DNA of 64,000 nt from Boesenbergia rotunda (GCA_024364735.1 JAGFNQ010000836.1:1-64000); one strand, 5' to 3'. Counted from the first letter of the stretch, positions 46,240 to 58,124 are shown. A program made the numbers and translations. Notes: generated by a model not told the origin, from the sequence alone.

Positions 46240-48398
46240 ACTCCCCCACACTTATTCTTGGGCGTCTCGCACAAGCTACTAGTAAACTAAAGATGTATTC
46301 CCCCTAGACTATTCTCAATCATATTAAGAAGCAATTGAAAAGAAATTACCTAGGGTTGTCAATTCTCAAAAATCTAAACTCAATAGACTAGTATCTTGTC
46401 CTTAAATCAACAACTTAGCATACTTCCTCTTTCTTGACTCATAGAGATGAATTCATCACACAAAACCTTCCAAAAGGGATTTTAGTGGCTCTCTTCCTAA
46501 GTTCTACATTTCAATGAAAATGGAGCTCACTCGTACACAACATGTTTCTTGAACTACCATAGCTTGCTTATATCTACTCTCCACCAAAATTCTTGACTTG
46601 GATCCACATCTACAAAGATTTATTAGAACATTAAGAAATATGAAATGAATAGAATGAAAGAGGAGTTCCATGAATTCTGATACCAAAAACTCATGTTAAA
46701 GAAAATAGAGGAATATGATATGATAAGGAAAGAACTATGGTAAAGAAATATAGCATGAAGAAGAAATATGGAAAAGTAAGGAAAAATAGAAGACTTGGAT
46801 ACTCAAAATTATTTCTAATGCTCTTTTCCCTTTTGTGGTAGCCTCTTATGAATTCTGAGCCAAAGGGGAGTGAGTATGAGCTGATTTGGAGGAGGTTCAA
46901 TACTGAAGGGAGTATTCTGTTCTGTGCCAGCTTCACTGATCGGTCTAGAGACCGATCAGACATTGCCTGATCGGTCTGGTGATCGGACTGGTCCTCCCTG
47001 ATCGGACTGATGACCGATCAGGGGCTGATCAGTAGCCAAATTCCAGAATTCTGAACTATCTTTTGCCTGACTTTTTCCTTTCTTCCAATCATCACTAAAT
47101 CTTAACCCATCTAGCTTCTTATTCTCGACTTCAAATTCAAAAATCTATCCATCTTTTGAACCTTCATGATTTCCTTTGTCTTTTCTTTACTTTTCTTCTT
47201 CTTTTTTTTCTGCTTTTCTGTGATTTTTCCCAAGCTGCTTGTTGTATTTATTTTTTTTCTGAGTAGCTTCATTTCAGATCCATAATTTTGCAACCTTGAA
47301 CTCTTCAAGTCAATAGAGCATTAAGTACTTCACTTGGCACCACTTTTAATCATTGAAACACCAAATCAAATTCAATTGTAATCTTTCTTGTGTAGACTAC
47401 CTCCTTTCCCTTTTGGAATTCCCCTCATAGAGTTTGAAATGACAAATCATGTTTAGAAATCAAATTGCTCCAAGAGTGATCTTTACTTCCCAATACTCAC
47501 AACTCATCTTTGATACACCACTCCATCTACTTGGCACACTTTCTCACTTTCTTTTCTTCTTTCTATTTTTTTTTCTCTTTTGCATTGTATCCCTCATACA
47601 CTTCCATTCCTTGAATCCCTTCAAACACTCGGAATCCATAAAAACAATCCATCTTAAAATCCATAAAGCAGATAATAAACTTCAACAAAAAGAAAACTTC
47701 CAAAAATTCCAAATTATCACTTCTCACCATAATTTTTTTTCAAAGCTCTAGCCACCTCCCCCACACTTAACTTTTGTCCGTCTCGGGCAAAGTAACATCA
47801 CGAAAAATCACAAGTAACAAGTCTATAGAGAAATATGGTAATGAGCAGAAAAATAGGGGAAGGAAAAAGAACAAGGCATGAATCAACAAGATATGTTGCA
47901 ACAATTATATGAAAAAGGGAAGACAAAGTGATTAACCTTTATAAATGTGGTCCAATCATAGAAATATGGTTTTGAAAGAACCTAAGTAAGTTCTAGAGTA
48001 CAATCACATGTGTGTATCTCAACAATAAAGCTAAGTCCTCACTAGGTAAAAAGAATTCATCTCAACTCATCAATCTAGAGTCCATAACTAAGTAGTACTC
48101 AAACAACTAAGAATTTTCATCCATTGACTCAAATCATAAGTCTTGACAACCAAATTTAATTTGCTTTCAAAAGACTCTAAGATGATATAGAGAAAACCTA
48201 GAGGGATACATTTATTCCTACTCATGCAAAAATAAAGTGCCAAAATGGTAAAGTGGTATCTACAATCACTCTTTATTCATCCTACATTACCTAAACATTT
48301 ATTATCAAAAACTCATTGGAAAAGAAAGATTGAACTATTTGAAAACAATAAAATGATATTTACAATGAAATAAAACGCAAGGAAAAGAAAACTCCCCT
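46240..48398 (-). other. H non-coding region between integrase and 3' LTR
   Basis: No env-like ORF of the kind some Athila elements carry is visible. At its left end (46241-46253) the minus strand has AGTGTGGGGGAGT, the polypurine tract. A near copy is at about 47755-47768, followed in both cases by a CGTCTCG(C/G)(A/G)CAA phrase, so the PPT region is duplicated. A GATCGG cluster is at 46935-47032. T-rich runs occupy 47150-47260 and 47520-47590. Confidence 0.65.
46935..47032. repeat. internal GATCGGTC cluster of H
   Basis: CTGATCGGTCT, GACCGATCAG and related units occur about seven times in 100 bases, mirrored around short spacers. Same motif as in the LTR of H. Confidence 0.85.
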
Positions 48399-49560
48399 TT
48401 AGGTTGGGTAGATAGCATCTCTGATGTCCACTCCATCTACCTCTAGCTCCTTTAGTTCTTCAAAGTATCTCTTAAGCCGGTGGCCATTTACTTTCCACAT
48501 AAATCCATTAGCCTCATCTTTAATTTCAACAACACCATAGGGAAAAATATTAATCACAATAAATGGACCTTCCCACCTTGACCTCAACTTACCCTTAATC
48601 AACTTGAGGCTTGACTTGTACAATAAGACCTTGTCACCAATTTGAAATTCTTTCCTCACTATGTGTTTGTCATGGAAGTTCTTGGTCTTTTCCTTGTAGA
48701 TCCTTGAGTTCTCAAATGCCTCTAGTCTAATCTCTTCAAGCTCTTGAAGTTGAAGTTTCCTCTCTTCTCCCACCTTGGTAGCATCAAAGTTGCAAGCCTT
48801 CACCGCCCAATATGCTTTATGCTCTATCTCCATGGGTAGATGACAAGCTTTTCCATAGACTAACTGGTAGGGAGACATGCCAATTGGTGTCTTGAATGTC
48901 GTTCTATAGACCCAAAGTACATCATCTAGTCTCTTGCTTCAATCTTTTCTATTGGGTCCAATGGTCTTTTCAAAAATTGCTTTGATTTCTCTATTTGAGA
49001 TTTCGGCTTGGCCATTTGTTTGGGGATGGTATGAAGTAGAAACCTTGTGTACAACCCCAAAAGTGAGATCCTTGGTCACTTATTATAGCCCTGGAAATTC
49101 TAAACCTGCAAAATATATGTGACCTGACAAAACTAACAACAACACAAGAGTCATCAGTCCTAGAGGGAATGACCTCCACTCATTTAGAAACATAATCTAG
49201 AGCAAGCAAAATATACAAATATCCATAGGATGCAGGAAAAGGTCCTATGAAGTCTATACCCTAAACATAAAAAATCTCACAATATAGCATAGTCTGTTGG
49301 GGCATCTCATTTCTAGCTCCTATGTTCCCAGTTCGCTGACATCTATCACAATTTTTATAAAACACATATGCATCATGAAATAAGGTGGGCCAATACAATC
49401 CACACTCTAAAATTTTCCTAGCTGTTCTTTGTGGTCCAAAGTGTCCCCCACATGCTGATGAATGACAAAAAGTAAGTATTGAACAAATCTCATAGTCAGG
49501 TATGCATCTCCTAATTATTTGATCATTACAAAATTTCCATAAATACGGGTCATCCCACAC
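48399..49560 (-). pseudogene. Athila-type integrase (H), broken
   Basis: Minus strand: the H2C2 zinc-binding domain (HSSACGGHFGPQRTARKILE, then CDRCQ) at 49500-49330; core pieces around 49250-49000 including YLYILLALDYVSKWVE-like text and ISRAIISDQGSHF; then the C-terminal part from 48878 with MSPYQLVYGKACHLPMEIEH, KLRSRWEGPFIV and a conserved tail to the stop at 48399. A stop and shifts near 49260, 49100 and 48900 break the frame. The catalytic middle cannot be read in one frame, so it is inactive. Confidence 0.85.
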
Positions 49561-50087
49561 ATAGAACTTAGCATTACTTTTAAGTTATCTTTTTGAGCTT
49601 TAGAAAAGTGTGTAGGAAAAACATGAGCTACTAGAAAGTTAACAAGGTCTGCATACCAAGGTGACTCACCATGTACTACAAGAAGGTGCTCATCTCTAAA
49701 GTCATCATCAATGGTGGTAGGAGATCCATCTCCCTCAATCCTGCTCAGGTGATCTGCAACCAAGTTTTCTTTGCCACTCCTATCTTTGATTTCCAAGTCA
49801 AACTCCTGGAGTAGAAGCATCCATTTGATTAGCATAGGCTTAGCATCTGGCTTCTTCAAAAGGTACTTTAAAGCTGCATGATCAGAAAAAATAATGATAT
49901 GTGAGCACAACAAATAAGATCTAAAATGGTCTAAAGCAAAAACAATGGCAAGAAGCTCCTTTTCAGTGGTGGTGTAATTGGCTTGGGCGGCATCTAGGGT
50001 CTTGGATGCATAGCATATGATGTGAGGTGCTCCATCCACCCTCTGTGCTAGAACAGCTCCTACAGCAAAGTTAGATGCATCACACAT
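49515..50087 (-). pseudogene. RNase H domain of H
   Basis: It opens with CDASNFAVGAVLAQR, followed by YASKTLDAAQANYTTTEKEL, the SDHAALKYLL block, KWMLLLQEFDLEIKDRSG and NLVADHLSRIE, all standard gypsy RNase H-connection signatures. It is open for 190 codons and overlaps the next fragment in a shifted frame. It degrades the RNA template during reverse transcription in the family. Confidence 0.88.
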
Positions 50088-50149
50088 TAGTTCAAATGGT
50101 AAGTTCTAATGAGGTGGTCTAATAATAGGAGCAGAGGTAAGAGCCTCCC

Positions 50150-51791
50150 TTAGCCTGTGAAAAGCTTCTTTGCATTTATCATCAAAACAAAAATCAACAC
50201 TTTTTGCAAAAGTCTTGTCAAGGGCCGAGCAATATCACTAAAGTCTCTAATAAACCTGCGGTAGAAGCCTGCATGTCCAAGAAAGGCACGAACATCCCGT
50301 ACACATACAGGGTAAGATAAAGAAGATATAATACTAATTTTTGTAGGATCTACCTCAATACCTCTCCTAGAGACTGTGTGACCTAATACAATACCATGCT
50401 CTACCATAAAGTGACATTTTTCAAAATTAAGTACAAGGTTAGTCTCAATGCAACTGTGTAAAACCCTAGACAAATTATCTAAACATGAATCAAATGACGT
50501 GCCAAAAACTGAAAAATCATCCATAAAGATCTCCATGCAATGCTCTAGTAACTCACCAAATATACTTACCATGCATCGCTGAAACGTTCCTGGAGCATTG
50601 CAGAGTCCAAATGGCATCCGTCTGTAGGCAAATGTGTCGAAGGGACAAGTGAAGGTGTCTTCTCTTGATCCTCTGGATCTATACAATCTGGAAGTAGCCT
50701 GAATACCCATCCAAGAAGCAGTAATGGGACTTCCCTGCCAACCTCTCAAGCATCTGATCAATAAATGGCAATGGGAAGTGATGCTTCCTAGTGACTTGGT
50801 TTAGCTTCCTATAATCAATGCATACTCTCCATGAATTTTTAACTCTGGTGGGCACTAACTCATTACTTGCATTTTCCACCACTGTAACTCCAGATTTCTT
50901 GGGCTCCACATGAATGGGACTAACCCACTGACTATCAGAAATAGGGTAAATGATTCCTGCCTGTAGAAGTCGAGTCACCTCTTTCTTAACAACATCCAAA
51001 ATGAGTGGATTAAGTCTCCTCTGTGGCTGCCTCACTGGTATAACATTTTCTTCCAAGAATATCCTGTGCATGCAAATTGCTGGGCTAATACATGGTATAT
51101 CTGATAAAGTCCACCCAATAGCTTTCTTGTGCTGCCTCAGGACTTGCAATAATTTCTCTTCTTGATCTGATTCCAAGTGCTGAGCAATAATGACTGGAAA
51201 ACTCTGCTCCTCTCCTAGATACACATATTTCAAATGTTCTGGAAGTGACTTAAGCTCAATCTGGACCTGCTCAGAAGGTATGGGTGATCCTTGGGGCTCA
51301 ATGCAATCCCCTACACTCACACACCTCTCTTCTGAGTCCTCTGAAATATCAATAGAAATAGGTGATCCTTGGGGCTCTGTGCTATCCCCTACACCTAGAA
51401 AATCCTCTCCAGCTGGAAGTAAGTCTGAAATACCCTCTGAAATGTCCTCAGCCTCAATAGCAACTACAACTTCAGCCTCTTCTGAAATACCATCTCCTCT
51501 GGAATCCATAAATGAATCTCCCTCAGCCAATATATCTGTATCATCCAACTCCTCTAGAATGCCAATGCTCATAATAGAGTGGTCCTCTCTCGGGTGTTTC
51601 ATGGCATCAAAAATGCTGAATTGAACTACTGTGTCTCCAATCTCCATGGATAGTGTGCTAGCATAAACATCTATCTTTGTTCTTGCAGTCTTCAAAAATG
51701 GCCTCCCTAGGATGAGTGGAGATCTGTGTGCAAGGTAATCCCCCTCCATGTCCAGAATGTAGAAATCAGCAGGAAATATCAGCTCCTTCAC
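50150..51791 (-). pseudogene. protease end and reverse transcriptase of H, frameshifted
   Basis: From 51791: SPLILGRPFLKTARTKIDV closes the protease, then an acidic Ser/Glu-rich linker, then RT motifs LLQAGIIYPISDSQWVSPI, WRVCIDYRKLNQVT, FPLPFIDQMLERLAG and GYSGYFQI. A frameshift near 50690 moves the rest into another frame: FAYRRMPFGLCNAPGTFQRC, then the active-site motif FMDDFSVFG (variant of YVDD), LGHTVSRRGIEVDPTKI and VRAFLGHAGFYRRFI. The catalytic aspartates are present but split between frames. Confidence 0.9.
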
Positions 51792-51868
51792 CTTTATAGC
51801 ACATCTTCAATAATACCGACTGGGTGGGTTTGACTTCTGTTCGCTAACTGAATCACCACTCCAGTAGG

Positions 51869-52324
51869 CTATAGAGGGCCTATACCAAGCATCTGGAAGA
51901 CTGATCTGGGCATCACATTAATGGAAGCTCCTAAATCTAACATAGTATCATGGAACATAGTCCTCCCTATCTCACAAGACACAGTGAAAACCCCTGGATC
52001 TTCACACTTCTGAGGAATGGAGTGGATAAGTGCTGAAACATTTTTCCCCAAGCTGACCAACTCATTCTCCTTAAGCTTCTTCTTGTGAACACATAAGTCT
52101 TTCAGGAATTTTGCATACTTAGGAATCTGTTTTATCATGGTCAACAAGAGTACATTAATCTCCACTTTACTAAACAATTTCACAAGCTCATTGTATTCTT
52201 TAGCTTTCTCCTCCTCTACTTGCTTCTTGGCTTGAGTTTTGCACTGGGGAAAAGGCAAAGGAACTCTCAGTTCTTCCTCTTGAGCCGAAATCTTTTGGGC
52301 TGGATTTTGAACTGATTTCTCCAC
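51869..52324 (-). pseudogene. aspartic protease of H
   Basis: KLFSKVEINVLLLTMIKQIP and YAKFLKDLCVHKK precede the active-site motif LDLGASINVMPRSVF (Athila form of D-S/T-G). The following frame is shifted before the ILGRPFL half at 51710. The element would process its own polyprotein with this domain. Confidence 0.85.
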
Positions 52325-53694
52325 TGAAGTAGCTGCTGTGAACTCCCTTTTTCATTGATTTCTTTTTCATTCTCCACCAAAATCATAGGATTACTTGATG
52401 AAGGAGTTAAGCTTGAACTAGGGGTGAAACCAATTGATTTTGAAGTGATTTCAAGGCTGTTTGGAGCTGAAAAAGAAGTTGCTGTCCTGTTTTCCAAAAA
52501 AATTAGCCCTTGGACCATTTTGAGTTGAAGCCACCTTCCCACTCCTCAAAGTAATAGCACTAACGTTTCCCTTTGGATTGAGAGTAGCTTGAGAAGGTAA
52601 TTGGCTTGATCCTTGGCTTGCATTTGGTTCATCCCACTAGCCAATTGTCCAATTTGCCTCTCAAGGTTTTGTATGGTGGGATCATTTCTTTGTTGTTGTA
52701 AAAGTTGTTGAAGCATCTCCTCTATCCTTTGTTGTTGCGCATTTCCCCCACTAGAGCCTCCATAGCCTCCTTGGTTAGCATTAGACTTTGATTGGCTTTG
52801 AAATGTAGAAGTAGTTGTTGAAATTGTTGAACTTGCTGTGACCCTTGAAAGTAGGGCTGTTGGGGCTGATTGTAGGGTTGAAATAGCTGTGGAATTTGCT
52901 GAGAATTAGGCTAGAAACTTTGTTGAAATTGTTGAGAATTATAGCTCTGAAAATTCTGAAGTTGTGGTTGAAGTTGTGGTTGAAAGGGCTGAAATTGTGT
53001 GTGCTGAAAATTCTGATTTGGGGGCTGAAAGTTTTGGTTGAAGGGCTGAAAACCTTGCTTAGATGGTTGAAATTGTTGTTGAGATGGTTGATATTGTTGC
53101 TGAAAATTCAGATTCCCTTGATAGCCTTGCTGATTCCCTTGAAAAGGTTGCTGAAATTACTGAAATGATGGCTGAAATTACTGAATTTGTGGCTGCCCTT
53201 GCTGATTTTGTTGGAAATTCGGTTGGGCTTGTTGATAGGGCTATTGTGATGGGTTTTATTGATAAAAGGAATTGTCATTCTTCAAGTTTGGATGGTCCCT
53301 CCAACCCGGATTATAGGTAGATGAGTAGGGGTTGTTTTTGGCTTGGAATTGTCCCCTAGTCAATGCAGCTAGTGTCTCATCTTGTTGGAGGTTTGGACAT
53401 GATTCGAATTGTGTTCTTGACTTGAACAAATACTGCATAACCTCATCACTTGGCTTGAAGTGGTGATACTGAAAAATTCTGAACCTGGCTCACATTATTT
53501 AGAGCCATTTGCTTCACCAGGGATGTAAGCTCCATCAATGAATTCATGATTTCTTTTTGCTCATTTGATACCATCTGAACCTCATTTACTCCTCTGGTAG
53601 AAAAAGCTCTACTCCCAAATTGCTGTGAGTTCTCTGTCATGTTTGAAATCAACTCCCTAGCTTGATCTGGTGTTTTGTTCACTAGGGCACCTCC
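52325..53694 (-). pseudogene. C-terminal gag of H, Gln-rich, cut by C
   Basis: 53694-53446 encodes LVNKTPDQARELI and STRGVNEVQMVSNEQKEI; 53438-53256 encodes RGQFQAKNNPYSSTYNPGWR followed by DHPN. From about 53250 to 52600 the frames show long Gln-rich, Phe/Tyr-punctuated repeats with several stops. The plus-strand Leu-rich ORFs (52896-53320) are antisense shadows of this. The gag N-terminus is interrupted by element C at 53695, so the first 36 residues of the open frame there are LTR translation. Confidence 0.85.
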
Positions 53695-54100
53695 TGTTAG
53701 ATCGAGAGAACCGATAGAGGGGGGGTGAATATCAGAAAACTTTCGGATTTGTAAACTAAGAGAAGTTGCACAGCGGAAGTTAAAAACACACAACGCAAAC
53801 ACGGGAGGTTTTACTTGGTTCGGAGCCTAGGTCGACTCCTACTCCAAGGCCCACGGTCGTTGACCGTTTACTTTGGGCAATTCTATATAGGCAGAAAAAC
53901 AATTTACAAATATTGATTACAGAGTAAGTGCAGTAAATTGAAAATCACTCTTCTTTACCGACGTCCGAAGTAGATTGACTTTTTCGGAGCAGCAGGACGT
54001 TGTCGGCTCGAGTTGGGCAGTTTCCAGAGCGAGGCGTGAGAGCAGAAGAGCGTAGAAGCGTTGTGTTCGAGATGTTCTTTGAAGCCTGGGCGTTGGGTGC

Positions 54101-54108
54101 TATTTATA
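54101..54108 (-). promoter_or_regulatory. TATA box of C LTR
   Basis: The minus strand reads TATAAATA, immediately downstream of the GGCGCC array, as in A. Confidence 0.75.
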
Positions 54109-54114
54109 GCACCT

Positions 54115-54470
54115 CGGGGCGCCCTGGACGTCGGGGGCGCCCCCGCACGTGTCACGTGATCCGAGATTCTCTCGGTCAACCTTTATCCCACTCGAATAGG
54201 GATGAGGTTTGACCCTGGGGGCGCCCTGGACGCTGGGGGCGCCCTGCTTGACTCCTTCCGCGCGGGCTTCTCGGCTGGATAAGGGTGATTGGCTTCGCTG
54301 GCATAGGCGCGGGGTGCCTTGGCTGCTGAGGGCGCCCTGAGCGCTGAAGGCGCCTTGGCTGCTAGGGGTGCCCTAGCTGCTGAGGGCGCCCCGGCCAGTA
54401 GTCAGCCGAAGCTCCTTTTTGCTTCATTTGTTTCTTGTTCACCTTAGGGGCGCCCTGGACACTCAGGGCG
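54115..54470. repeat. GGCGCC palindrome array in C LTR
   Basis: Nine exact GGCGCC sites, usually GGGGCGCCCTGG or AGGGCGCCCT, within 355 bases, plus near matches such as GGGGTGCCCT. Spacers share CTGGACG and GGCTGCT(G/A)(G/A). Confidence 0.9.
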
Positions 54471-54792
54471 CCCTACTCAGCTGCTGCCTCACTCCTTTGA
54501 GGCTCTCTGAGCTGCAGACACACGTTCCTTTGGTCCTGCATCCAGGGTTAGTCCAAAAACAACATAAAGCAGTAAGTGGTTAGTTTTTATACAACCTTAG
54601 CTGTCTTGGTTCTGACTTTGGGCCTTCCAAATGGAGCCCTAGGTTGAACCGACACCTACTGTTCCCTCGACGGGGAACGCGTCCTCACCTACTCCTCTCG
54701 GGAGAATGTACCTGACGCCAACCGTTCCTCTGGTTGGACTTTTGCCACGCGGTCCTTCGCCAGGTCTTGGATACCGAGCTGTCCTTCTCCCG

Positions 54793-55028
54793 GTGCCTAG
54801 CAGTCCTTCGCTAGGGCTTTTTACTCTGGCATTCCTTCGCCAGTGCCTAGCAGTCCTTCGCTAGGGCTGTTTACTCTGGCATTCCTTCGCCAGTGCCTAG
54901 CAGTCCTCCGCTAGGGCTTTTTACTCTCGCATTCCTTCACCAGTGCCTAGCAGTCCTTCGTTGGGGCTTTTTACTCTGGCATTCCTTCGCCAGTGCCTAG
55001 CAATCCTTCGCTAGGGCTTTTTACTCTG
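54793..55028. repeat. 50-bp tandem repeat, about 4.7 copies, in C LTR
   Basis: The unit starts GTGCCTAGCAGTCCTTCGC and contains TTTTTACTCTGGCATTCC; starts at 54793, 54843, 54893, 54943 and 54993, exactly 50 bases apart with few substitutions. It lies at the U3 end, 100 bases from the LTR start. Confidence 0.95.
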
Positions 55029-55129
55029 CACACTCAAGTGACATGTTAGATAACAACTAAGACTTAACTTTTGAATCCTGTTGCCATTATCAAAACACAG
55101 GTTTGACTTTGGTGCTTTCTGCACCAACA

Positions 55130-56403
55130 ATCTCCCCCTTTTTGATTTATGGCAACCCTAGTTCAAAAAGTTAGGTTTAATCAAAGCATAAAACCATTAC
55201 TTTTGTTCCCTCCCCCTGGAAGGAATCTCCCCCTAGATTTTTCAAAAATACCTTGGGTTCTAAAACTTTACTTAGAATGATTTTCCACTTTGAAAACTTA
55301 AGTTTTAAGTACTTGGAAATCTTTTGATAACTTAAGTTTTAAAAGTACATAGAGGAGTTTTCGAAAACATGAGTTTTGAAAACTTTAAGTTAAGTACTTA
55401 GTAACTTTTGAAAAACTTTAAGTACTTTGTAAATTTTGAAACCTTAAGTTTTAAAGTACTCAAAAGTTTTGAAAACTTTAAGTTAAGTACTTACTAACTT
55501 TTGAAAAACTTTAAGTACTTTAAAAAACTTAAGTTTTAGAGTACTCAAAAGTTTTGAAAACTTTAAGTTAAGTACTTACTAACTTTTGAAAAACTTTAAG
55601 TACTTAGTAAATTTAAAAAAACTTAAGTACTTAGTAAATTTAAAAAACTTAAGTACTTAGTAAATTTTGAAAAACTTAAAACACTTAAGTACTTCTAAAA
55701 AGTTTTTTTTAGAAGCTTTGAGAAGTAGCTAACTTTTTGAAAAGAGAGAGTTTGAGATTTTGAAAACATTTGAACTTTCTCCTTTCCTATCTCTCCCCCT
55801 TTGCCATATATCAAAAAAAAATAGATAGATATAGCAGAAATTAAATTGCATAAAAGAATTAACTTTTGTAAGGGAAAATATTCGTATGATTTTGCTGTAC
55901 TGAACCAAGACTTAGACCAAATCAGTTAGTTTTCTCTTGTAGGGACCTGTCTAATCCATTTAGCTACTTACTAACTGTTATAAGCAGTAGCTTTCGCTAG
56001 GGTTTGTCAAGTTAAGTGTTTCTGTTCAAGTTAGATTTTCTAAACTTGACACTTAACTTGATTGCTGTGTAAGTTGTATTTAGTGCCCCAATTGCAGCAG
56101 ATGCACTGACTTAAAGCATCTTGAATTAAGGCAAAGACCTAAGCATCTCAACCCTTTCTAGGTTATCAATCAAAAAGTATCCTAAAGTGCTTGTGAGATG
56201 CTGGCTTCTAAGTCTATAGGTGCATGCAGTTCTAGGGTTAGGGCCTAGGTTAAGTCCATTTGTGAAGAAGCCCTAATTTTGAAAAAGGGGTAGTTTTGAA
56301 ATAAAACTAAGTCAAAAAATAAAAGAATTTATTTTTAAAACATTTTCAAAATTAAGTAAGAGCTGATTTTGAAAGCATTTTGAAAGAAAAAAAACCAATA
56401 ATA
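55130..56403 (-). other. C internal non-coding DNA with PPT and AAGTACTT repeats
   Basis: The minus strand has AATCAAAAAGGGGGAGAT at 55130-55147, the polypurine tract. From about 55290 to 55730 the DNA is a low-complexity array of AAGTACTT palindromes and AACTTTAAGTT. The rest, to the B insertion, has no recognisable feature. Confidence 0.7.
55290..55730. repeat. AAGTACTT/AACTTAAGTT array
   Basis: About fifteen AAGTACTT or AAGTACTTA units with TTTTGAAAACTTT spacers. Parts repeat as ~70-80-base blocks (near 55370, 55440, 55530). AAGTACTT is itself a palindrome. Confidence 0.85.
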
Positions 56404-57520
56404 TGTAGGATCGGGTCGACCGGCTAGAGGGGGTGAATAGACAGTTTATGAAAAATAAGCACTAACACTCGTCTTTAAAAAGAAATAAACTTGGTTGCAA
56501 CAGAGTCGTTGCTTCCAAGGCAGTTGATGCTCAAACAGAAACTCCTTAAGGCGGAGAAGCCTTTACAGTTGTAGCACAGAGAAAGCTTAGAGAGAAAGAG
56601 AGTTTACAACTCAATGAATTGCATTAACTTCTAAAACTCCAAGCCTATTTATAGGTTAGGAAAATAAATCCAGATCGTAGATCTTTGATAGGATTTCTCT
56701 TATCTGTTGATCTGCAGATTCGATCTTGATGGTTGATCATGGATATATTTTAACCATGGCCTTTAGATCTGATTAAAGATAAATTAATTAGAGATTGATC
56801 GATAACATCTTTAAAACTTATCTATTTTTAATCGTTTAATCTTTCGGCTGAGATGAAGTTGCCGTTGAAGCTTGGTTCTATCCTTTGGTTGAAACTCGGC
56901 TCTATCCTTTAAGCCACGTCCACGAGCCCTTATGAAGCCACGTCCACAAGCTTTATTCGAATGGTTTGTGGTCAACAATTGCGGCTGTGATGAACTTGTG
57001 CTTTCGTTTGCCAAAGAATGCAAATGGGTTTGTGCTTCCACGTGGATGGGTGTTCAAGCCTCCATGCAATCTGCCTTCTTATGTGAGGTCAGCATTTGGT
57101 CAAGTGGTCAAAGTCCAACCTCCATGTAACCTCTTCTTAACTTCACATGGTCAAGCCAAGTCAATTATATTGACTTTTTGTAGGTAGATCTTCTGGGTAA
57201 TTTCTGGCCAATCGGAGTCAGGCTCACCCGAACTCGACTCCGACCTTTCGCCCCTTGAGCGTGCTTCCTCCCGGATTCTCGTGCCTCGGACGTTGCACAC
57301 GTCCTTCTCGCTCCACCGGCGTACTCTTCCGCAACTTCCGCGTCCCTCGGATTACACTGAGCCCGTCGGCTCACTTCCCTGCGTAATCCTTCTCGACCGC
57401 TGCGTCTTACGCTCGACTTCCTCCATTCCTAAGTTCCTGCATACTTAGACAGAGGGATTAAAAACACACTGGATCTAACTAACCTAGTTGATCACATCAA
57501 AACCAGCTGGGGCACCAATA
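56404..57520 (-). repeat. 3' LTR of B
   Basis: TGTAGGATCGGG to GGGCACCAATA. TATA box (minus) 56646-56653; seven GATC sites at 56670-56810; several W-box-like (T)TGAC sites at 57095-57180. ORFs at 56811-57374 recur in the other LTR on both strands and are not real genes. Confidence 0.93.
56646..56653 (-). promoter_or_regulatory. TATA box of B 3' LTR
   Basis: The minus strand reads TATAAATA; the same box is at 59779-59786 in the 5' LTR, which would drive the element. Confidence 0.72.
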
Positions 57521-58124
57521 ATCTCCTCCTTTTTGATGTGGATCAACCCAAGTTTAGTTAGGGTAAACAAAAAAAAACAATAAAACTAGAACTAAATTAA
57601 GCAGTTAAGCATAGAAAAAAATATTGCAATCAATAACCACAACCTCCCCCTAAACTTAAGCTACTCTCCCCCTTTAATCACAGCAAAAATGGGGCACAAA
57701 AAATAGGGAAAGGAAAAAATATGATTAGAACTTAGAAAAATATGAAACATTTTTTTTTTAGCCGTGAATAGATTAAGTGCATATCACCGAAATTTAATTT
57801 TTGTACAGGTGAAAGATAAAATTATTTCTTTTTACAAAAATTTCCAAATTAAAATCTCTTTTGTATATTCAAAAAAAATAAATCATATAGTGGCAGAATA
57901 AAAAATTCAAAGATATATTTTTAAAATTCAAAAATCTCATGAAAAAATTAAAAAAATTTACCAAGTTTAATTGACTATGTATAGATCTCAAAAAAATCGG
58001 TTCTTGCAGAATAAATTAATTTTCTATTTTTAAAGTTAAAATTTTATTTTTCAAAAGAAACTTAATCATAAAATGTGTTAATGTATTTCTAATTTTGCAA
58101 GAAAAATTATGCAGTAATAGAAAA
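57521..58124 (-). other. B internal non-coding DNA and PPT
   Basis: CATCAAAAAGGAGGAGAT on the minus strand (57521-57538) is the polypurine tract. The remaining 580 bases are A/T-rich with no ORF. Confidence 0.75.

Larger units (their letters stand above)
44529..53694 (-). mobile_element. Athila-like Ty3/gypsy retrotransposon H (partial)
   Basis: On the minus strand: gag end, protease, RT, RNase H, zinc-binding H2C2 and integrase, then a 2.2-kb non-coding region, PPT and 3' LTR. This is gypsy order (RT before integrase), and Gag/Pol motifs such as YNPGWRDHPN, LDLGASINVMP and VYGKACHLP are Athila-type. Gag is cut at 53695 by element C; the N-terminal gag, primer site and 5' LTR should lie right of the window. 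Confidence 0.9.
53695..55129 (-). repeat. 3' LTR of C
   Basis: TGTTAGATCG to GCACCAACA on the plus strand. It shares with A's LTR the ends, G7 block, TATA position and GGCGCC motif, but diverges between. TATA box 54101-54108 (minus); nine GGCGCC sites at 54115-54470; 50-bp repeats at 54793-55028. Confidence 0.88.

Noticed and set aside
52896..53320. Plus-strand Leu/Ile-rich ORFs resembling a membrane or leucine-repeat protein
   Set aside because: They are the antisense of the Gln-rich gag tail of H; CAA/TTG repeats create them.
54793..55028. Regular 50-bp repeats as a possible CRISPR array
   Set aside because: The units are directly tandem without unique spacers, lie inside a plant LTR, and the genome is eukaryotic.
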